Assembly: GCF_004745595.1 (NCBI RefSeq)
Contig: NZ_SRLH01000004.1
Span: 412,311-476,310, forward strand
Length of the DNA stretch: 64,000 nucleotides
Source of the DNA: Flavobacterium humi
Lineage (GTDB): Bacteria > Bacteroidota > Bacteroidia > Flavobacteriales > Flavobacteriaceae
Direction: 5' to 3'
This document shows, in pieces, positions 59,888 to 64,000 of this stretch. Each line of letters opens with the position of its first letter. The first letter of the stretch is position 1. A program made the translations under genes and the position numbers. The notes beneath the pieces are model-generated. The model ran no database searches, had not been told where the DNA came from, and saw only the letters and a list, made by a program, of their open reading frames with translations.

Positions 59888-59891
59888 ATTA

Positions 59892-61385
59892 TTAAATTGA
59901 AAATGTTGTACCTTCTTTTCCGTCTTTCAGCTGTATTCCAATAGCCAATAACTGATCGCGTATGTCATCGGATAACTGCCAGTTTTTATTGGCCCGTGCT
60001 TCATTCCTCATTCCGATAAGCATTTCGACGGTCCCTCTTAATTTTTCCGAAAGGGTAGCGATCCCCAAACTTGAGGAAGCTTCATTGTTGATTCCAAGGA
60101 CATCGAATAAGAAACTTGAAAAAGTGGTTTCCAAAAGCTGGATATCTTCGGCGGTTAAGGTTTCCTTTCCGTCATTTACCAAATTGACAAAGCGGGCGCC
60201 TTCAAACAACTGCGCGATTAAAATCGGAGTGTTGAAGTCATCGTTCATAACATCGTAACAGCTTTGTTTCCAGGCTGTAATATCCAATGAAGAAGCCGAA
60301 TGGGGTTTAAGCGAAGCAATCAGTTTATAAGATTCCAATAACCTGTTGTATCCTTTCTCGCTTGAAACCATGGCATCATTGGAAATGTCCAAAACACTTC
60401 TGTAATGTGCCTGGAGAAAGCAAAAACGGACAATATTAGGTTCAAATTGTTTTTCGAAAAAACTGTTGTTGCCTTCGATAAGTTCCATTGGTAAAATATA
60501 ATTACCGGTAGATTTGCTCATTCGCAACCCGTTCATGGTGAGCATGTTCGTATGCATCCAGTAGTTTACCGGTGCCGCATTGTTGCAAGCTTTTCCTTGT
60601 GCAATTTCGCATTCATGGTGTGGGAATTTCAAATCCATTCCGCCTCCGTGTATGTCGAAGGTTTCTCCTAAATACTTGGTACTCATGGCGGTACATTCTA
60701 GGTGCCATCCCGGAAAACCATCTCCCCAAGGAGAATTCCATCGCATGATGTGGGCCGGTGAAGCGCTTTTCCAAAGGGCAAAATCCTGTGGGTTTTTCTT
60801 TTCGCTTTGCCCGTCAAGGTCTCTTGTATTGGCAAAAAGCTCTTCGACGTTCCGGTTGCTCAATTCGCCGTAATTCAGTCCCTTTTCATTGTAAGCAAGT
60901 ACATCAAAATATACCGAACCATTGCTTTCATAAGCAAATCCGAGGTCGATCAGTTTTTGTGTAAGTTCAATCTGTTCGATAATATGGCCTGTCGCGGTTG
61001 GTTCGATAGTAGGAGGAAGGAAATTGAAAGCATCCAAAACCTTATGGAAATCAACCGAATATTTCTGGACGATTTCCATCGGCTCCAGCTTTTCCAGTTT
61101 TGACTGTTTCACAAAACGATCGTTTTCAACATCGCCGTCATCGGTCAAATGCCCTGCATCGGTTATATTCCTGACATAACGGACTTTATAGCCCATATGC
61201 AGCAGATACCTGTAAATGACATCAAAAGACATAAAAGTCCTCACATTCCCCAAATGCACATTGCTGTAAACGGTTGGTCCGCAAACATACATGCCGATAT
61301 TTCCTTCATGGATGGGTGTGAAATTTTCCTTTTCCCCCGTAAGGGAATTGTATATTTTTATGTTCTGATTCTTATATAACGGCAT
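59892..61385 (-). CDS. cysS: Cysteinyl-tRNA synthetase
   Basis: Class I synthetase, 497 residues. HIGH-equivalent VHLGN within [17 protein letters not shown], zinc ligands C33 and in [11 protein letters not shown] and [13 protein letters not shown]-equivalent RMSKSTGN, and the C-terminal anticodon-binding helix bundle ending in [13 protein letters not shown]. Full length. Confidence 0.97.
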   Translation of the reverse strand: MPLYKNQNIKIYNSLTGEKENFTPIHEGNIGMYVCGPTVYSNVHLGNVRTFMSFDVIYRYLLHMGYKVRYVRNITDAGHLTDDGDVENDRFVKQSKLEKLEPMEIVQKYSVDFHKVLDAFNFLPPTIEPTATGHIIEQIELTQKLIDLGFAYESNGSVYFDVLAYNEKGLNYGELSNRNVEELFANTRDLDGQSEKKNPQDFALWKSASPAHIMRWNSPWGDGFPGWHLECTAMSTKYLGETFDIHGGGMDLKFPHHECEIAQGKACNNAAPVNYWMHTNMLTMNGLRMSKSTGNYILPMELIEGNNSFFEKQFEPNIVRFCFLQAHYRSVLDISNDAMVSSEKGYNRLLESYKLIASLKPHSASSLDITAWKQSCYDVMNDDFNTPILIAQLFEGARFVNLVNDGKETLTAEDIQLLETTFSSFLFDVLGINNEASSSLGIATLSEKLRGTVEMLIGMRNEARANKNWQLSDDIRDQLLAIGIQLKDGKEGTTFSI

Positions 61386-61449
61386 CTTATTGTTTTTTGA
61401 AGCTATTCCTGTCCCGTCTCAAAAGACGAGTGGCTATTTATAAGCTAAT

Positions 61450-62121
61450 TTAAAATTTTGTATCTAATTTGATATAATCCAGGAATTCCCTTCTAGTGTG
61501 TTCATCTTTGAACTTTCCGCCAAATTCCGAAGTAACGGTGCTGCTTTCTATGTCTTTTATCCCGCGGGAATTTACACAAAGGTGCTTGGCATCAATTACG
61601 CAGGCCACATCCTGGGTGCCTAAAGCGATTTGCAATTCTTGTACGATTTGCATCGTTAAGCGCTCCTGTACTTGAGGCCTTTTGGCATAATATTCTACGA
61701 TACGGTTCATTTTGGACAAACCTATTACCGTCCCGTTGGAAATATAAGCTACATGCGCACGGCCTACAATAGGCAGAAGGTGGTGCTCGCAGGTAGAATA
61801 TACGGTGATGTTTTTTTCCACAAGCATTTCGCCGTATTTGTAGTTATTGGCAAAAGTGGAATTCTTGGGTTTTTTATTGGGGTTTAATCCTCCGAAAATT
61901 TCTTTCACGAACATTTTTGCCACACGGTTAGGGGTGCCGCTTAAACTGTCGTCCGTTAAGTCCATCCCAAGGGTTGTCAAGATATTTTCGACATCTTTTT
62001 TGATGGATTCTATTTTGCTTTCATCAGATAAATCGAAAGCATCTTTACGTAAAGGGTTTTTTGCATTAGTTGCGATATGATTGTTTCCAATTTCGTCTTG
62101 AAAATCGTCGTTATGAGCCAT
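61450..62121 (-). CDS. folE: GTP cyclohydrolase I
   Basis: First step of tetrahydrofolate (and queuosine precursor) synthesis. 223 residues with an acidic N-terminal extension (~45 residues). The zinc and catalytic motif is YSTCEHHLLPIVGRAHVAYI; also VQERLTMQIVQEL and GIKDIESSTVTSEFGG. The length with the extension is typical for Flavobacteriia. Confidence 0.95.
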   Translation of the reverse strand: MAHNDDFQDEIGNNHIATNAKNPLRKDAFDLSDESKIESIKKDVENILTTLGMDLTDDSLSGTPNRVAKMFVKEIFGGLNPNKKPKNSTFANNYKYGEMLVEKNITVYSTCEHHLLPIVGRAHVAYISNGTVIGLSKMNRIVEYYAKRPQVQERLTMQIVQELQIALGTQDVACVIDAKHLCVNSRGIKDIESSTVTSEFGGKFKDEHTRREFLDYIKLDTKF

Positions 62122-62570
62122 TAAATAAGGTTTTAGTGCTAAATTATAGAATTACTGCAAATATAAATAATAATAATTGATAAATTTTAATTAAAAAGCA
62201 GGGAATAGCCGTCCGGTTTTGTGGAAATTAATGGTAGAAATGGTAAATAGCGGTACTATGTTTCAGACAACGATTTAAACCCATTCTTCAAAAGGGATAT
62301 TCGCAACAAATAACTGATAATGATGCATTTTTGTCAAAATCCACTATAGAAAAAAGATAGTAAAAAAAACAAGTATTTTCTTAAAAAAACAGAATTTATT
62401 TTAAGATAATCTTATTTTTAATTCTTTTATATTAAAGATTATCAGGAATAAAATGGTAATTTTAAATAATTCGTATTTTGTTAAAATTTAAAAAAAACAA
62501 CTAAATTAATATTAAAGTATTCTTAAATTTATGTAAATTTCGGCGTTTTTAAACCTAACCGAAAATAAAA
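62122..62570. other. AT-rich divergent region, no gene
   Basis: About 450 bases. It holds the folE promoter, an exact inverted pair GATAATCTT (62405-62413) / AAGATTATC (62435-62443), and a near-consensus TAAATTTC box (62534-62541) 30 bases before the gene at 62571. The inverted pair is possibly an operator. Confidence 0.4.
62158..62165 (-). promoter_or_regulatory. -7 promoter box of folE
   Basis: Minus strand TATATTTG, 36 bases before the start. No -33 TTG. Confidence 0.45.
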
Positions 62571-64000
62571 ATGAAAAGAAAAATACTTCTAATCCTAATA
62601 CTTTTAGGGTGCTTTAGTGCTAAATCACAAAGTTTGCCCATTAGTATTGATACTCCTTTACCGGTTTGTAATCCTGGTGATTGTACCGATTTACAGGTGA
62701 ATTATCTAGCCACAAAACCAACTGGGACTTATACCGTTGCCCCAATTTTGCATACAGTGCCGGCAATTACGACTATCGGTACCGAATTGGCAATTGATGA
62801 AAATGACCATAGGGATGATATCTGGGGAGGAATTGTGCCATTGCCTTTCAATTTTTGTTTTTATGGCCAAAAATATGATCGTATATTAGTAGGAACCAAT
62901 GGGGTTGTTACTTTTAATATTGATCCGGCTTACCCGGGAGGGATTCCTGGAGGGGTTGAAGAACCTTACGTTGATGGCGGTTGTAATTGGGGTTTCAACC
63001 AAAACCTGCCTTCTCCTGGATTCCATACGGCAAATGCCATTTACGGGGTTTACCAGGATACGGAGTACAGACGTTATGGTCCTACTCAAACAATCAATAC
63101 CGCTCCTACGGGAATAGTCGATATATTCACACAATATATTAAGTATTATGTAGAAGGTACTGCACCAAACAGGCGATTTATTGTTCATTATAGCAAGATA
63201 CCTCATTATAGTTGTGGTGGTGATTCACAAACAAGCTATATCGTTATGTATGAAACAACAAACGTTATAGATGTTATTGTTACTAGTAGGACCAGATGTA
63301 CCGGATGGCAGAATGGAGTTGGGGTAATAGGGGTTATGAATCAGGCAGGTACATTAGGAACAGTTCCTCCTGGAAGAAATACAAACGATGCTTGGACTGC
63401 CAGTAATGAAGCTTGGCGTTTTACACCTTCTCAGGCTGGACCTTCCAATGCAACACTGACATGGCTGGAAAACGGAACTCCTATGGCCGCAAGCACTACT
63501 AACGTTAACCCGCTTAATGTTTGCCCTACTGTCAATCCAACAACATATACCGCTATTGTAACCTATACAGAGTGCGATGGGAGTACGGTTACGATTCAAG
63601 ATACCGAAACAGTAAAAATTGAAGATTTCCCGCTCCGCGAGCCGGTACCGAAAACGATATGCGTTACAGGAGCGGGGCCTTATCCTTTTAATATCGACCA
63701 AACAGCTTATATGCTCAATGGCCTACCTGCTTCGGATTATAGCATTGTTTACCATGCGGGGTCTGAAACCGGTACGGTTATCCCTGCGGCTAATTTAAGC
63801 TCTTATCTGAGTGCAGGAGCAGGAGAATTGATTTGGGTTGTTGTGGAAGTATTCAATACAGGATGTATAAAATCCAAAAGCTTCCCATTAAATGCTGTTT
63901 CGACTCCTTCGGGCACGTTTTCTTATACTGGCAGTCCTTACTGTTCTGATGTGACAACGCCTCAGCTTCCGACTTTATCGGGATTGACTTCCGGGGGTAC
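62571..64000 (+). CDS. Large secreted repeat protein, probably a type IX-exported surface protein, 3' end outside the window
   Basis: Frame open from ATG 62571 to the window end, at least 476 codons. Signal peptide MKRKILLILILLGCFSAKSQ. The first ~280 residues resemble the N-terminal region of large Flavobacterium adhesins (IPLPFNFCFYGQKYDRILVGTNGVVTF, RFIVHYSKIP, WRFTPSQAG). Then Ig-like or PKD-like modules begin (NATLTWLENGTPMAAS, TYTAIVTYTECDGSTVTI). Such proteins usually carry a gliding-motility-type C-terminal sorting domain, expected beyond the window. Confidence 0.82.
   Translation, partial: MKRKILLILILLGCFSAKSQSLPISIDTPLPVCNPGDCTDLQVNYLATKPTGTYTVAPILHTVPAITTIGTELAIDENDHRDDIWGGIVPLPFNFCFYGQKYDRILVGTNGVVTFNIDPAYPGGIPGGVEEPYVDGGCNWGFNQNLPSPGFHTANAIYGVYQDTEYRRYGPTQTINTAPTGIVDIFTQYIKYYVEGTAPNRRFIVHYSKIPHYSCGGDSQTSYIVMYETTNVIDVIVTSRTRCTGWQNGVGVIGVMNQAGTLGTVPPGRNTNDAWTASNEAWRFTPSQAGPSNATLTWLENGTPMAASTTNVNPLNVCPTVNPTTYTAIVTYTECDGSTVTIQDTETVKIEDFPLREPVPKTICVTGAGPYPFNIDQTAYMLNGLPASDYSIVYHAGSETGTVIPAANLSSYLSAGAGELIWVVVEVFNTGCIKSKSFPLNAVSTPSGTFSYTGSPYCSDVTTPQLPTLSGLTSGG

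Overview
The window looks like a chromosome segment of a Flavobacterium-type bacterium (phylum Bacteroidota). Seen directly: promoter boxes of the form TTG-N18-20-TAnnTTTG, lipoproteins with short Bacteroidota-like signal peptides, the N-succinyl/N-acetylornithine type of arginine pathway, bacillithiol synthesis and the rsfS-ftsH-LUD-cdsA-psd gene order. The low-GC, A-rich intergenic DNA fits. No rRNA, phage or insertion-sequence transposase is visible.

Layout. 1-5.6 kb is an arginine biosynthesis operon on the minus strand (GNAT, argG, argC, argD, argF', argB, cut by the window edge). 6-16.3 kb holds housekeeping and small accessory genes (fahA, glyA, an AraC regulator and its small neighbours). 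16.6-19.05 kb is a membrane-sensor, histidine kinase and response regulator module. 19.05-36.2 kb is a variable region. 36.2-62.1 kb is core genome: menaquinone and bacillithiol genes, tRNA-His, a subtilase, an M28 peptidase, rluD-PASTA, ddl-coaD, a DEAD-box helicase, an M14 peptidase, Nudix/pyrE, birA, then rsfS-ftsH-LUD-cdsA-psd-ACBP-SOD, lgt-yidD-cysS and folE. A large secreted protein begins at 62.57 kb and runs off the end.

The most notable region is 20.4-28.8 kb. It reads as an array of integron-type gene cassettes without an integrase (a CALIN). One-gene units all lie on the plus strand and are AT-rich. They are separated by related attC-like elements of roughly 80-165 bp that begin ..TAAC and end GTTR... 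The decisive sign is that the first bases of a cassette are the reverse complement of the bases just before its own attC: 14 of 14 for the HEPN-like cassette, 14 of 15 for the RES cassette, 11 of 12 for the FRG cassette. The cargo is defence- or toxin-like: an OLD-type ATPase with TOPRIM, an FRG protein, a HEPN-like protein and a RES protein. One cassette carries a tRNA-Ser-like gene with an odd anticodon loop. Several sites are decayed or interrupted by palindromic elements.

Around the array are three copies of a cluster of TTGTGGCAA/TTGCCACAA palindromes and at least six copies of a larger GTCATCCCGACGAAGG-headed repeat. The arms of that repeat change sequence between copies yet remain complementary, which suggests a conserved folded RNA or single-stranded DNA. 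Between array and repeats, an AHH-nuclease polymorphic toxin with a probable Imm11-type immunity gene sits behind a strongly structured non-coding leader.
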